Counted from the first letter of the stretch, positions 20,084 to 28,834 are shown. The stretch is 64,000 bases of DNA from Sedimentimonas flavescens (GCF_019264375.1 NZ_JAHVAI010000002.1:124001-188000), one strand, 5' to 3'. The notes: generated by a model not told the origin, from the letters alone. Program-made: numbers and translations.

Positions 20084-20093
20084 ACGTTAACGT
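20084..20093. promoter_or_regulatory. ACGTTAACGT palindrome upstream of the FadL-type gene
   Basis: A perfect 10-base palindrome 54 bases before the start codon. The centre resembles operators of MerR-type LiuR and related regulators of acyl-CoA and branched-chain metabolism. The assignment is a guess. Confidence 0.35.
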
Positions 20094-20146
20094 CATGCTA
20101 GCTTCACTGAAAAAACAAGAAGCAAGCACGTAGGGAAGAGGTAGAA

Positions 20147-21292
20147 ATGGGACGTGTCTTACTATCGGCCAGCGCCGTGGCCTTGTGCGCCAGCGCGGTC
20201 AATGCAGGGGGGATCGAGAGATCCGCACAGTCGGTAGCTCTCCTCTTTGAAGAGGGGAATTACATCGAATTCAACATGGGCCGCGTGAAGCCAGAAGTGT
20301 CGGGAACGCAGATGTTCCCGTATCCGAGCGCAGCTTTTGTTGGCGCAGATTCCGGCGACATGACGGAAAACTATAACACCTACAGCCTGGGCTTTAAGCT
20401 GAAGGTCAACGAGAAGCTGGACTTCGCCCTGATCGTGGACGAGCCGATTGGCGCCGACGTCTCCTATCCGATGACGGGTTACCTCTACGGGGGCTCGACG
20501 GCTGACGTGAACGCGCTCGCGACGACGGCGCTGCTGCGCTACAAGCTGCCGAACAACTTCAGCGTTATCGGCGGTGTACGCGCGATCAAGACCAGTGGTC
20601 GGGTCCATCTGTTCACTGGCTACGATATGCAGACTTCGACCGAGACCGACTTCGGTTACGTTGTCGGCGTTGCATGGGAGAAGCCCGAGATCGCGGCTCG
20701 TGTCGCCCTGACGTACAATTCGGCCGTCAGCCACGAGTTCGACGCGACCGAGGTCGCCGGCGGCTTCACTTTCGACACCGAGTTCGAGACCGATATCCCG
20801 CAATCGATCCTGCTTGAGGGTCAGACCGGCATCGCGAAAGACACGCTGGTGTTCGGCTCGGTTCGCTGGGTTGACTGGAGTGCCTTCGACATCTCGCCCT
20901 ACATGTATACCAACGCACCTTCGAACCACTTCAAGGACGCACTGGTTTCCTACGAGGACGACACGATCACCTACACTCTGGGTGTCGGGCGCCGCTTCAA
21001 CCAGAACTGGTCGGGCGCTGTCTTCGTCAGCCATGAAGCCGGCACAGGCGGATACGCTGGCAACCTTGGCCCGACCGATGGCGCAACCGCGCTTGGCCTT
21101 GCCGCCACCTACACGCGCGACAACCTCAAGATCACCGGTGGCGTGCGCTATGTCATGATCGGCGATACCAAGACCGAGGTTCCCTCGGCATTCCTTGGCG
21201 GGCAATGCCCCAACCAGGACTGCGGCACCTTCGCAGAGTTCGAGGACAACACAGCCATCGCCTTTGGCCTTCGCGTGGGCTACTCGTTCTAA
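20147..21292 (+). CDS. FadL-type outer membrane transport protein
   Basis: 381 residues: signal peptide (about 1-20, ending AVNA), then an amphipathic beta-strand protein with Gly/aromatic girdles, DWSAFDISPY, a late Cys pair (GGQCPNQDCG) and a terminal Phe, the outer-membrane insertion signal. It matches the OMPP1/FadL/TodX family that brings long-chain fatty acids or other hydrophobic compounds across the outer membrane. The ribosome site is GGGAAGAGG. It stands alone, with palindromes upstream and a strong terminator downstream. Confidence 0.85.
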   Translation: MGRVLLSASAVALCASAVNAGGIERSAQSVALLFEEGNYIEFNMGRVKPEVSGTQMFPYPSAAFVGADSGDMTENYNTYSLGFKLKVNEKLDFALIVDEPIGADVSYPMTGYLYGGSTADVNALATTALLRYKLPNNFSVIGGVRAIKTSGRVHLFTGYDMQTSTETDFGYVVGVAWEKPEIAARVALTYNSAVSHEFDATEVAGGFTFDTEFETDIPQSILLEGQTGIAKDTLVFGSVRWVDWSAFDISPYMYTNAPSNHFKDALVSYEDDTITYTLGVGRRFNQNWSGAVFVSHEAGTGGYAGNLGPTDGATALGLAATYTRDNLKITGGVRYVMIGDTKTEVPSAFLGGQCPNQDCGTFAEFEDNTAIAFGLRVGYSF

Positions 21293-21316
21293 GGCGTCGC
21301 GCTTCCAAAAACCCGC

Positions 21317-21350
21317 AAACACCCCGCCATCGTGCGGGGTGTTTCTTTTC
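21317..21350 (+). terminator. Terminator of the FadL-type gene
   Basis: AAACACCCCGC (21317-21327) pairs perfectly with GCGGGGTGTTT (21334-21344), followed by CTTTTC. Confidence 0.85.
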
Positions 21351-21397
21351 GCAGGTTTCGGGTGGTGAAAGCCGTTGACCAACGGTAGCGTCGCGCC

Positions 21398-22300
21398 ATG
21401 AACCAGAGCCTGTCCCAAACCCGTATCTCGCTGCTTGCCTGGATCCTCCTGGGGGCGCTTGCCCTGATCTGGGGGACATCGTTCCTGTCCAATCGCGCGG
21501 CACTTGCGGGCGCGGGCGTGCTGACGGTCGTCACCTTCCGGGTGGCCCTGGGGGCGGCGGTGCTATGGGCCTGGGTTCTCTATCGACACCTGCCCGTACC
21601 GAACGACCGGCGTATCCTGTCACGTTTCGTGATCATGGGGGCGCTGAACAATGCCATACCGTTCAGCCTGATCGTCTGGGGGCAAAAGCACATCGACTCG
21701 GGGCTGGCCTCGATCCTGAATGCCTCGACCGCAATCTTCGGCGTGGTGATCGCGGCGGCGGTCTTTGCGGATGAGCGACTGACCAGCGCCAGGGCCCTTG
21801 GGGTTCTGATCGGCTTTGCCGGGGTGGTTCTGGCGATCGGACCGGATGCGCTCGCGGGCTTTGACCTTGCCTCGGCGGGCCAGATGGCGGTGATCGGCGC
21901 CTCGATCGCCTACGGCTTCGCGGGCGCCTACGCGCGCCACGCCACGCGCGGACTGGCCCCCGAGGTCGCCGCAGCCGGAATGCTGAGTGGCGCGACCCTC
22001 TGGATGGTGCCCGCCATGCTGACCATCGAGGGCGTTCCGGATTTTGACTGGGCACCCTCGGTCTGGGTCGGTCTGATCTGGCTCGCGGCCGGGTGCTCGG
22101 CGCTGGCCTATATCCTCTACTACCGGATCCTCGCGCTTGCGGGATCGGGCAACCTGCTTTTGGTAACGCTGCTGATCCCGCCGGTCGCCATCGTCGCGGG
22201 CGCGCTGGTCTATGGCGAGAGGGTCGGCCTTAACGCCTTGGCCGGGTTTGGCCTGCTGGCGGTGGGGCTTGTCGTGCTCAACCGCACCAAAACCCCGTGA
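21398..22300 (+). CDS. EamA-family DMT exporter
   Basis: 300 residues with ten predicted helices arranged as two EamA repeats. The first repeat has IWGTSFLSNRAAL and the second has GCSALAYILYYRILAL and VYGERVGLNALAG. It is a drug/metabolite-type inner membrane exporter of unknown substrate. No clear ribosome site precedes the ATG. A CCGTTG-AC-CAACGG inverted repeat lies at 21372-21385, twelve bases before the start. A GTG overlapping the stop could start the next frame, but a later ATG there is better. Confidence 0.85.
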   Translation: MNQSLSQTRISLLAWILLGALALIWGTSFLSNRAALAGAGVLTVVTFRVALGAAVLWAWVLYRHLPVPNDRRILSRFVIMGALNNAIPFSLIVWGQKHIDSGLASILNASTAIFGVVIAAAVFADERLTSARALGVLIGFAGVVLAIGPDALAGFDLASAGQMAVIGASIAYGFAGAYARHATRGLAPEVAAAGMLSGATLWMVPAMLTIEGVPDFDWAPSVWVGLIWLAAGCSALAYILYYRILALAGSGNLLLVTLLIPPVAIVAGALVYGERVGLNALAGFGLLAVGLVVLNRTKTP

Positions 22301-22347
22301 CGGCGGCGGCGGGCCGCGCTAAACCGGGCCAAAGCAAGGGGACCGGG

Positions 22348-23202
22348 ATGATTTATTCCAATCGCGCAGAATGGTTGGCGGCAAGCCAGAAGCGAGTGCT
22401 GCTGTTCGGCATGTCTGGCCTGGGCAAGACCTATCTCTCGGCCATGCTGCGCGGCACGGGGTGGTTCCACTACTCGGTCGATTACCGGATCGGCACGCGC
22501 TACATGGGCGAATTCATCGCCGACAACTTCAAGCGCGAGGCGATGAAAAGCCCCTTCCTGCGCGAGCTGCTGCTGACCGACAGCGTCTATATCGCCTCGA
22601 ACATCACCTTCGATAACCTCGCGCCGCTATCCACCTATCTCGGCAAGCCGGGCTCCGAGGCCAAGGGCGGATTGCCGTTCGAGGAATACATGCGCCGCCA
22701 GAACCAGCATCGCGCCGCCGAGAAGGCCGCGCTGCTCGACACGGTGCATTTCGTTCGCCGCGCCCGTGAGATCTACGGCATCACCAGTTTCGTCTGCGAT
22801 TCCGGCGGCTCGATCTGCGAGGTGGTGGACCCCACCGACCCGGCCGACCCGATCCTGCGCGCCCTGTCCGAGAACTTCCTCATGGTCTGGATCGAGGGTT
22901 CCGAGGCCCATACCGAGGAACTGGTGCGCCGCTTCGACCGCGCGCCGAAGCCGATGTACTACCAGCCCGAATTCCTCGAACGGAAATGGGTGCAATACCG
23001 CGTCGAGCGCGGCCTGAAGGAAGACGAGGTCAACCCCGACGATTTCGTGCGCTGGACCTATCGGCAGGCGCTCCAACACCGCCAGCCCCGCTACGCCGCC
23101 ATGGCCGAGCATTGGGGCGTCAAGGTCAAGGCAGAAGACGTGGCCCTTGTCCGCGACGAGAAAGACTTTACATCGCTGATCGCGGCGGCACTTCCCGCCT
23201 GA
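22348..23202 (+). CDS. P-loop NTPase of unknown function
   Basis: 284 residues from MIYSNRAEW, behind an AAGGGGACCGGG purine stretch. Walker A GMSGLGKT is at residues 21-28. The middle contains a long charged segment (YMRRQNQHRAAEKAALLD), then FVCDSGGSICEVVDP, which could include a Walker B-like Asp. The size and shape suggest a kinase-like or ATPase fold, but no family function is known to me. It sits 56 bases upstream of metA on the same strand, so a link to methionine or one-carbon metabolism is conceivable. Confidence 0.7.
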   Translation: MIYSNRAEWLAASQKRVLLFGMSGLGKTYLSAMLRGTGWFHYSVDYRIGTRYMGEFIADNFKREAMKSPFLRELLLTDSVYIASNITFDNLAPLSTYLGKPGSEAKGGLPFEEYMRRQNQHRAAEKAALLDTVHFVRRAREIYGITSFVCDSGGSICEVVDPTDPADPILRALSENFLMVWIEGSEAHTEELVRRFDRAPKPMYYQPEFLERKWVQYRVERGLKEDEVNPDDFVRWTYRQALQHRQPRYAAMAEHWGVKVKAEDVALVRDEKDFTSLIAAALPA

Positions 23203-23258
23203 GATCGAACGCCAACCCAAACTGACCAACCCCGGCCAGCAGGACCCCGGAGAGACCC

Positions 23259-24179
23259 ATGCCCATCACCCTACCCGAGACGCTTCCCGCCTTCGACATC
23301 CTCTCGAAGGAAGGCGTCATGGTGATGTCGCCCGGGCGCGCGGCAATGCAGGACATCCGTCCGATCCGGATCGCGCTGCTGAACCTGATGCCCAAGAAAA
23401 TCCAGACCGAGAACCAGTTCGCCCGGCTGATCGGCGCGACGCCCCTGCAGATCGACTTCCAGCTGATCCGTATGACCGAGCATCAGACCAGGAACACCGC
23501 CGCCGAGCATATGGAGGCCTTCTATCGCCCCTTCGCAGAGGTCGAGGCCTCGGGCGAGAAGTTCGACGGGCTGATCATCACCGGCGCCCCGATCGAGCAC
23601 CTGCCCTTTGAGGAGGTGACCTATTGGGACGAGTTGACGCGGATCTTCGACTGGACGCAGAGCCATGTCTTTTCCACCTTCGGCGTGTGCTGGGGCGGCA
23701 TGGCAATGGCGCACTACTTCCACGGCGTGCACAAGCACATCCTTGATCACAAGGCCTTCGGCTGCTTCCGGCACCGCAACCTGTCGCCCGCCTCGCCCTA
23801 TCTGCGCGGATTCTCGGACGATGTGCTGATCCCGGTCAGCCGCTGGACCGAGATGCATCAGGACGAGATCGACGCTGCGGGCCTCAAGACGCTGATCGCC
23901 TCGGATGAGACAGGCCCCTGCCTCGTGGAGGACAGCTGCCACCGCGCGCTCTATATCTTCAACCACCTCGAATATGACTCGGGCACGCTGAAGGAAGAGT
24001 ATGACCGCGACGTCTCGGCGGGCAAACCGATCAACGTTCCGGCCAATTACTACCCGGACGATGACCCCGCGCGCGTGCCAACCAACCGGTGGCGCAGCCA
24101 CGCGCATCTGCTCTATGGCAACTGGATCAATGAGATCTATCAGGGCACGCCCTACGACCTCATGCAGATCGGGGCGTGA
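23259..24179 (+). CDS. metA: Homoserine O-acyltransferase MetA (predicted acetyl-CoA type)
   Basis: 306 residues that activate homoserine for methionine synthesis. The catalytic Cys is C144 in FGVCWGG, and the later His-Glu pair is in HLEYDSGT. The substrate-specificity position, Gly111 in the E. coli succinyl-CoA enzyme, aligns with Glu113 here ([11 protein letters not shown]). A Glu at this place marks acetyl-CoA-using MetA enzymes, so this is probably homoserine O-acetyltransferase despite its MetA fold. There is no SAM-II riboswitch in the 56-base leader. Confidence 0.92.
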   Translation: MPITLPETLPAFDILSKEGVMVMSPGRAAMQDIRPIRIALLNLMPKKIQTENQFARLIGATPLQIDFQLIRMTEHQTRNTAAEHMEAFYRPFAEVEASGEKFDGLIITGAPIEHLPFEEVTYWDELTRIFDWTQSHVFSTFGVCWGGMAMAHYFHGVHKHILDHKAFGCFRHRNLSPASPYLRGFSDDVLIPVSRWTEMHQDEIDAAGLKTLIASDETGPCLVEDSCHRALYIFNHLEYDSGTLKEEYDRDVSAGKPINVPANYYPDDDPARVPTNRWRSHAHLLYGNWINEIYQGTPYDLMQIGA

Positions 24180-24240
24180 GACCACAGATTTCTGCCTTCG
24201 GGCCGCGATGAATTGTGGCAAAATTGTGAAACTGTCCTAT

Positions 24241-24405
24241 ACTGGTCAGACAGACTGCCCAGTAATGCGTTGCCGCTAACCTGGAAGCAGCCGGGTCAAG
24301 AAGCCGGGTGCTAGCTGCCCGAAGCCCCTGAACCAGGCTTCGTCACCCGGGACCACTGTGTGACCGGCTTCAGGGGCGGGCTTGACCCCACCACCAGGCC
24401 CGCCC
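24241..24405 (+). ncRNA. Candidate structured RNA of unknown class
   Basis: The 233-base gap between metA and a convergent gene holds dense complementary segments: ACTGG/CCAGT (24241-24245, 24259-24263), CCTGG/CCAGG (24280, 24394), GGGTCAAG/CTTGACCC (24293-24300, 24381-24388), and two competing inner folds. Fold A is CCGGGTG/CACCCGG (24304, 24344) around GAAGCC/GGCTTC (24321, 24336). Fold B is GCCCCTGAA/TTCAGGGGC (24324, 24369). GGGCGGGC/GCCCGCCC (24374-24381, 24398-24405) closes it like a terminator. A TATACT at 24238 could be a -10 box. It lacks the SRP GGAA hairpin and a tmRNA T-loop; 6S-like is possible. Confidence 0.4.
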
Positions 24406-24412
24406 TCTATTC

Positions 24413-26026
24413 TCAGACACCGCTGTCGATCGGCTCGAAGGCCGCTGCGCGCGCACGGCGCCAGCGCTTGAGGTAACCGAACCGCTCATCATCCTCGCGC
24501 AGCAGGAAGCCCTCCGGCATGTAGGGATAAACCTCGTCGGCGACGACCATCTCGCCGTCCTTTTCGCGCATCAGGAAGTGGTGCGGAAGGAAGCCACCGG
24601 GATGCTCAAGGCCAGCGGCGCCGGTCATCTCGGCCAGTGCCTTCATCGTGTTGCCGTGGAAATTGGCGACACGCTCGGCCTTGTCGGGCACAACCAGCGC
24701 CCGCGCGCGCATCTTGTCTTGCGTCGCCACGCCCACCGGGCAGCGATTGGTATGGCAGGCCTGCGCCTGGATACAGCCGATGGCGAACATGAAGCCACGA
24801 GCCGAATTCGCCCAGTCGGCCCCAAGCGCCAGCACGCGCGCGATGTCGAACGCGGTGACCAGCTTGCCGCTGGCGCCGATCTTGATGCGTTCGCGCAGGC
24901 CCGCGCCGCGCAGCGTGTTGTGGGCGAAGGTCAGCCCCTCGACCAGCGGCATCCCCATGTGGTTGGCGAATTCCAGCGGAGCGGCGCCGGTGCCGCCCTC
25001 CTTGCCGTCGACCACGATGAAATCGGGGGTGATGCCGGTTTCCAGCATCGCCTTGACCATGCACATGAACTCGCGCCGGTGACCGATGCACAGCTTGAAG
25101 CCCACCGGTTTACCACCCGACAACTCGCGCAGTTGCGCGATGAACTGCATCATCTCGAGCGGGGTCGAGAACGCGGAATGCGAGGCGGGCGAGATGCAAT
25201 CCACCCCCATCGGCACGCCGCGCGCCTCGGCGATTTCCGGGCTGATCTTGGCGGCGGGCAACATCCCGCCATGACCGGGCTTGGCGCCCTGGCTCAGCTT
25301 GATCTCGATCATCTTGACCTGTGGATCTGCCGCAGTCTCAGCGAACTTCTCGGGGCTGAACGCGCCCGCAGCATCACGGCAACCGAAGTAGCCCGAGCCG
25401 ACCTCATAGATCAGATCGCCGCCGCCGGTGCGGTGATAGCGCGAAATACCGCCCTCGCCCGTGTCATGCGCGAATTTGCCTGCCTTGGCGCCACGGTTCA
25501 GCGCCTCGATGGCGTTCGACGAAAGTGCGCCGAAGCTCATGGCCGAGATGTTGTAGATCGACGCCGAATAGGGCTGCTTGCAGTCCGGCCCACCGATGGT
25601 GACGCGGAAGTTCGTGTCAGTGATGTGCTTGGGCCGCACCGAGTGGGTCAGCCACTGATAGCCGGAATCGTAGACCCGCATCCGGGTGCCGAAGGGGCGC
25701 TTGTCCTCGACGTTCTTGGCGCGCTGGTAGACGATGGTGCGCAGCTCGCGCGAGAAAGGCTCTTCGTCCTGATCGCTCTCGATCAGGTACTGGCGGATCT
25801 CGGGGCGGATACTCTCAAACATATAGCGCATGTGGCCAAGGATCGGGTAGTTGCGCAGAACCGCACGGCGCGTCTGGATCAAGTCGAAGATGCCCACGAA
25901 ACCGAGAGCGCCGAAGATCAGCGCTGGAACCCAGAACCACGCCGAAAGCACAAGCCCGACCAGCGAAAGCGCGGCGAGCAGAAAACAAAGCCCAAGAGGG
26001 GTGAAGCGGGAATAGGGAGTGGACAT
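24413..26026 (-). CDS. Membrane-anchored FMN-binding glutamate synthase-family protein
   Basis: This 537-residue protein has two N-terminal membrane helices (about 10-48), then the FMN/Fe-S barrel of the glutamate synthase large subunit: GGEG-type EGGISRYHRTGGGDLIYEVG, KLSQGAKPGHGG, and the Fe-S cysteines CIQAQACHTNRCPVG. The amidotransferase and C-terminal GXGXG domains of full GltB are absent and no GltD is nearby, so it is not a normal glutamate synthase. The electron donor and substrate are unknown. A membrane electron source fits the anchor. Confidence 0.87.
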   Translation of the reverse strand: MSTPYSRFTPLGLCFLLAALSLVGLVLSAWFWVPALIFGALGFVGIFDLIQTRRAVLRNYPILGHMRYMFESIRPEIRQYLIESDQDEEPFSRELRTIVYQRAKNVEDKRPFGTRMRVYDSGYQWLTHSVRPKHITDTNFRVTIGGPDCKQPYSASIYNISAMSFGALSSNAIEALNRGAKAGKFAHDTGEGGISRYHRTGGGDLIYEVGSGYFGCRDAAGAFSPEKFAETAADPQVKMIEIKLSQGAKPGHGGMLPAAKISPEIAEARGVPMGVDCISPASHSAFSTPLEMMQFIAQLRELSGGKPVGFKLCIGHRREFMCMVKAMLETGITPDFIVVDGKEGGTGAAPLEFANHMGMPLVEGLTFAHNTLRGAGLRERIKIGASGKLVTAFDIARVLALGADWANSARGFMFAIGCIQAQACHTNRCPVGVATQDKMRARALVVPDKAERVANFHGNTMKALAEMTGAAGLEHPGGFLPHHFLMREKDGEMVVADEVYPYMPEGFLLREDDERFGYLKRWRRARAAAFEPIDSGV

Positions 26027-26147
26027 GCCGTTACCTTGCCAGCGCCGTCACGCGGCGCGACCGCACGGACAGCTCGTGTTCCTGTTAAAGTCAGGATGAC
26101 GCGGTAGGCGCGCCCTGTCGAGCCAGCGAAATGCTCAAATCTCGGGC

Positions 26148-26173
26148 AAAACCCCTCAAAACGGAGGGATTTT
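26148..26173 (-). terminator. Terminator-like hairpin after the DUF475 gene
   Basis: AAAACCCCTC (26148-26157) faces GAGGGATTTT (26164-26173) with one C-A mismatch and a six-base loop. On the minus strand it ends in GTTTT, directly downstream of the stop at 26180. Confidence 0.55.
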
Positions 26174-26179
26174 CGGTGA

Positions 26180-27214
26180 TTATCGCGCGCTGCGGCGGTT
26201 GAAGCGCAGCGAGGAAAGCAACGACAGGCCGATGAAAGCCGCCCCGATCAGGCCCGTCGCGACCTCGGGAATATGCCACAGCGTCTGCGCGAACATGATC
26301 CCCGAAAGGATCAGGATCGACCAGAACGCGCCATGTTCGAGGTAGCGAAACTCGGCCAGCGTGTTCTTCTCGACCAGCATGATCGTCATTGAGCGCACAT
26401 ACATCGCGCCAATGCCAAGGCCGATGGCGATCAGGAAGAGGTTCTGCGTTAAGGCGAAGGCACCGATGACACCGTCGAAGCTGAACGAAGCGTCGAGTAC
26501 CTCAAGGTAAAGGAAGGCGCCGATGCCGCCCTTCGCCGCTTCGCTGGCAAGCGAGGCGCGGTCGAGCACGTGCCCCAGAACCTCGACACCCAGGAAGGTC
26601 AAAAGCCCCGCGCAAGCGGCGAACAGAAACTCACCTTCGGTTCCGGGCGGAAGCACCCAGGTGAACAGCATGACCACGCTCAGGACGAGGCCGATTTCAA
26701 GCCCGCGGATCGAGGCGCAGGCGCGCAGGCGCCGCTCCAGCGCGGCGATCCAGTCGACTTCCTTGCCTTCGTCGATGAAGTAGTTCAGCGCGACCATCAT
26801 CAGGAACGCACCGCCGAACGCAGCGATGGACACATGCGCCGAGCCGATGATGCGGGCGTATTCGGCGGGTTGCGTCGCCGCAAGCTTCACCGCCTCGATC
26901 GGGCCAATGCCGGCGGCAATCACCACGACCAGAAGCGGGAACAGGATCCGCATCCCGAAGACCGCGATCACGATACCCCAGGTCAGGAAGCGGTGCTGCC
27001 ACTCGGGTGTCATCTGCTTGAGCTTGTTGGCGTTGACGATAGCGTTGTCGAAAGACAGCGAGATCTCAAGCACCGCGAGCACGGCTGCGATCACGAAGAA
27101 GGCGAACGTGCCGCTCAGCGTGCCCGAATAGGCCCAGCCGAGCCAGATCGCGAGTGCCAGGCCCAGAGCCGTGAAACCGAACGCCCAGGAAAAGTAATGT
27201 AGTGCGATGCGCAT
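26180..27214 (-). CDS. DUF475 (TerC-superfamily) integral membrane protein
   Basis: 344 residues from MRIALHYFSW at 27214; an upstream extension of the frame lacks homology. About nine helices. Two acidic membrane motifs define the TerC/DUF475 superfamily: EISLSFDNAIVNANK and DASFSFDGVIGAF, each with a central Asp in a helix. Members are linked to metal-ion (Mn, Ca) export and tellurium resistance, but this subfamily is uncharacterised. Confidence 0.82.
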   Translation of the reverse strand: MRIALHYFSWAFGFTALGLALAIWLGWAYSGTLSGTFAFFVIAAVLAVLEISLSFDNAIVNANKLKQMTPEWQHRFLTWGIVIAVFGMRILFPLLVVVIAAGIGPIEAVKLAATQPAEYARIIGSAHVSIAAFGGAFLMMVALNYFIDEGKEVDWIAALERRLRACASIRGLEIGLVLSVVMLFTWVLPPGTEGEFLFAACAGLLTFLGVEVLGHVLDRASLASEAAKGGIGAFLYLEVLDASFSFDGVIGAFALTQNLFLIAIGLGIGAMYVRSMTIMLVEKNTLAEFRYLEHGAFWSILILSGIMFAQTLWHIPEVATGLIGAAFIGLSLLSSLRFNRRSAR

Positions 27215-27313
27215 GATGTCCCCACTCGCCTCTGGGTCAAATAGGGGGTCGCAGGTTGGCCTGCAAGGTGGCGCCCCGAGGGAGTTTTGCGCGTGATTTC
27301 CGCGCAACAGATC

Positions 27314-27736
27314 CTAGAGCCCGGCAAGCGCCAGCCAGCCCTCGACCCGCGCGCGGTTCACGCCGAAGTCGTTCCCGCCGAACACCAGATGGGCACGCAG
27401 ATGCACCCGGTCACCATCAATCCAGATGTTCGAAATATCCGGGAATCCCCAGACCGCCGAGCGTGTCACGAAGGTCAATAGGCCCTCTTCAACGCTGCCC
27501 TCCAGCAGTTCGGTGCGCGGGGTCAGTTCGGCCGCCTGGGCAAGGGCCACCAGCGCCGCGCGCGGCTCCGGCACCTGGCGCACGGCCTCGAACCCGCCGC
27601 GCATGGGCCAGTCGCCGGGTACATTGGCGCTGTCCATCCGGTGATAGCGGTCCGCCGGAAGCGGGGCCAGCCGCACCCAGACCGCAAAAGCCAGCACGGC
27701 GAGAACAAGGGCCGCCAGAACGAGGCGTAAGATCAT
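27314..27736 (-). CDS. DUF1499 family membrane-anchored protein
   Basis: 140 residues from MILRLVLAALVL at 27736: one N-terminal helix, then a periplasmic domain with TRSAVWGFPDISNIWID and the R-x-HLVFGGNDFGVNRAR segment typical of DUF1499. The function is unknown. The start overlaps the agmatinase stop as ATGA, so it is translated from the same message. Confidence 0.8.
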   Translation of the reverse strand: MILRLVLAALVLAVLAFAVWVRLAPLPADRYHRMDSANVPGDWPMRGGFEAVRQVPEPRAALVALAQAAELTPRTELLEGSVEEGLLTFVTRSAVWGFPDISNIWIDGDRVHLRAHLVFGGNDFGVNRARVEGWLALAGL

Positions 27737-28701
27737 GCGGTGCTCCGGCGCGTCCAACCGTAAAGCGCGATCAGCTCCATCGCGACATGCGCGCCCGCGA
27801 TGGCGGTTGCCCCGGTCGTGTCATAGGGCGGCGAGACCTCGACGACATCGCCCCCGACCAGATTGATCCCGGCAAGCCCGCGCAAGATCGCCGCCGCCTG
27901 CCAACTGGCCAGCCCGCCCCAGACCGGCGTGCCAGTCCCCGGCGCGAAGGCCGGATCGAGGCAATCGATATCGAAGGTCACATAGGTCGGCCGGGATCCG
28001 ACAATATCCTTGATCCGCGCGACAGTCTCATCGACGCCGCGCTGATGCACGAAGGGCGCGTCGAGAGTATTCACCCCGAGCGTATCGGGATTGTCGGTGC
28101 GGATGCCAACCGAGACCGTCGTCGGCGCCTCGACGAGGCCCAGCTTGATCGCCTTGTAGAGGAACGTGCCGTGGTCGATCCGGCTCATGTCGTCATCGGC
28201 CCAGGTATCGGAATGGGCGTCGAACTGGATCAGCGCGACGGGGCCGAACCTCTCGGCATAGGCCCGCAGGATGGGCAGTGTGATGAAATGGTCGCCGCCA
28301 AGCGTCACCGTCCCCGCGCCTGCCGCCAGAATGTGCGCGATATGCGCCTGCACCCGGTCGGGGAACGAGGCCGTATGCGCGTAATCGAAGGCCACATCGC
28401 CGTAGTCGACCACGCTCATCTCGCTCAGCGGATCATAGCCCCAACCGTAAGGCGCATCGAAGGCTTGCAGGGTCGAGGCTTCGCGGATGGCGCGCGGCCC
28501 GAAGCGCGTGCCGGGGCGATGCGTGACCGCCTGATCGAAGGGCACGCCGGTAACAGCCAGATCGACCCCGGTCAGATCCTTGCTGTAGCGGCGGCGCAGG
28601 AAGCTGGTCGCACCGGCGAAGGCGTTCTCAAACGCCAGCCCGCGCAGGTCCTGACGCGTGAACGCCATGTCGATCTCGTTCTTGGCATCTTCCAGTGCCA
28701 T
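27733..28701 (-). CDS. speB: Agmatinase
   Basis: 322-residue ureohydrolase converting agmatine to putrescine and urea. Metal motifs are GGDHFIT, FDAHSDT and DIDCLDPAFAPGTGTP, the last matching canonical SpeB closely. GAGG six bases before the ATG at 28701 selects this start over one four codons upstream. It is followed by an overlapping DUF1499 gene and is divergent from an Rrf2 regulator gene across a gap with an FNR-like box. It is clearly a different subtype from the ureohydrolase at 17944. Confidence 0.9.
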   Translation of the reverse strand: MALEDAKNEIDMAFTRQDLRGLAFENAFAGATSFLRRRYSKDLTGVDLAVTGVPFDQAVTHRPGTRFGPRAIREASTLQAFDAPYGWGYDPLSEMSVVDYGDVAFDYAHTASFPDRVQAHIAHILAAGAGTVTLGGDHFITLPILRAYAERFGPVALIQFDAHSDTWADDDMSRIDHGTFLYKAIKLGLVEAPTTVSVGIRTDNPDTLGVNTLDAPFVHQRGVDETVARIKDIVGSRPTYVTFDIDCLDPAFAPGTGTPVWGGLASWQAAAILRGLAGINLVGGDVVEVSPPYDTTGATAIAGAHVAMELIALYGWTRRSTA

Positions 28702-28834
28702 CGCACACCTCATCGTTTTGCCCTAGCTGACCCGAGCAAGCGCAAAGGTCAAGCCTTCCGCGGCGCTGTCTTGGCCACGGGCCGATGGCGGAAAACCGCC
28801 AAGAGTCGCGTTTCATTTGGTGCATTTTCGATAC

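Noticed and set aside
24271-24300. SRP RNA or SAM riboswitch in the metA region
   Set aside because: GGAAGCAGCC resembles the SRP domain IV, but the GGAA-capped hairpin is missing. The metA leader is only 56 bases and lacks the SAM-II core.
24344-24365. Cobalamin riboswitch (CCACTGTG-like string)
   Set aside because: No B12 box, no GGGAA core and no downstream gene on that strand.
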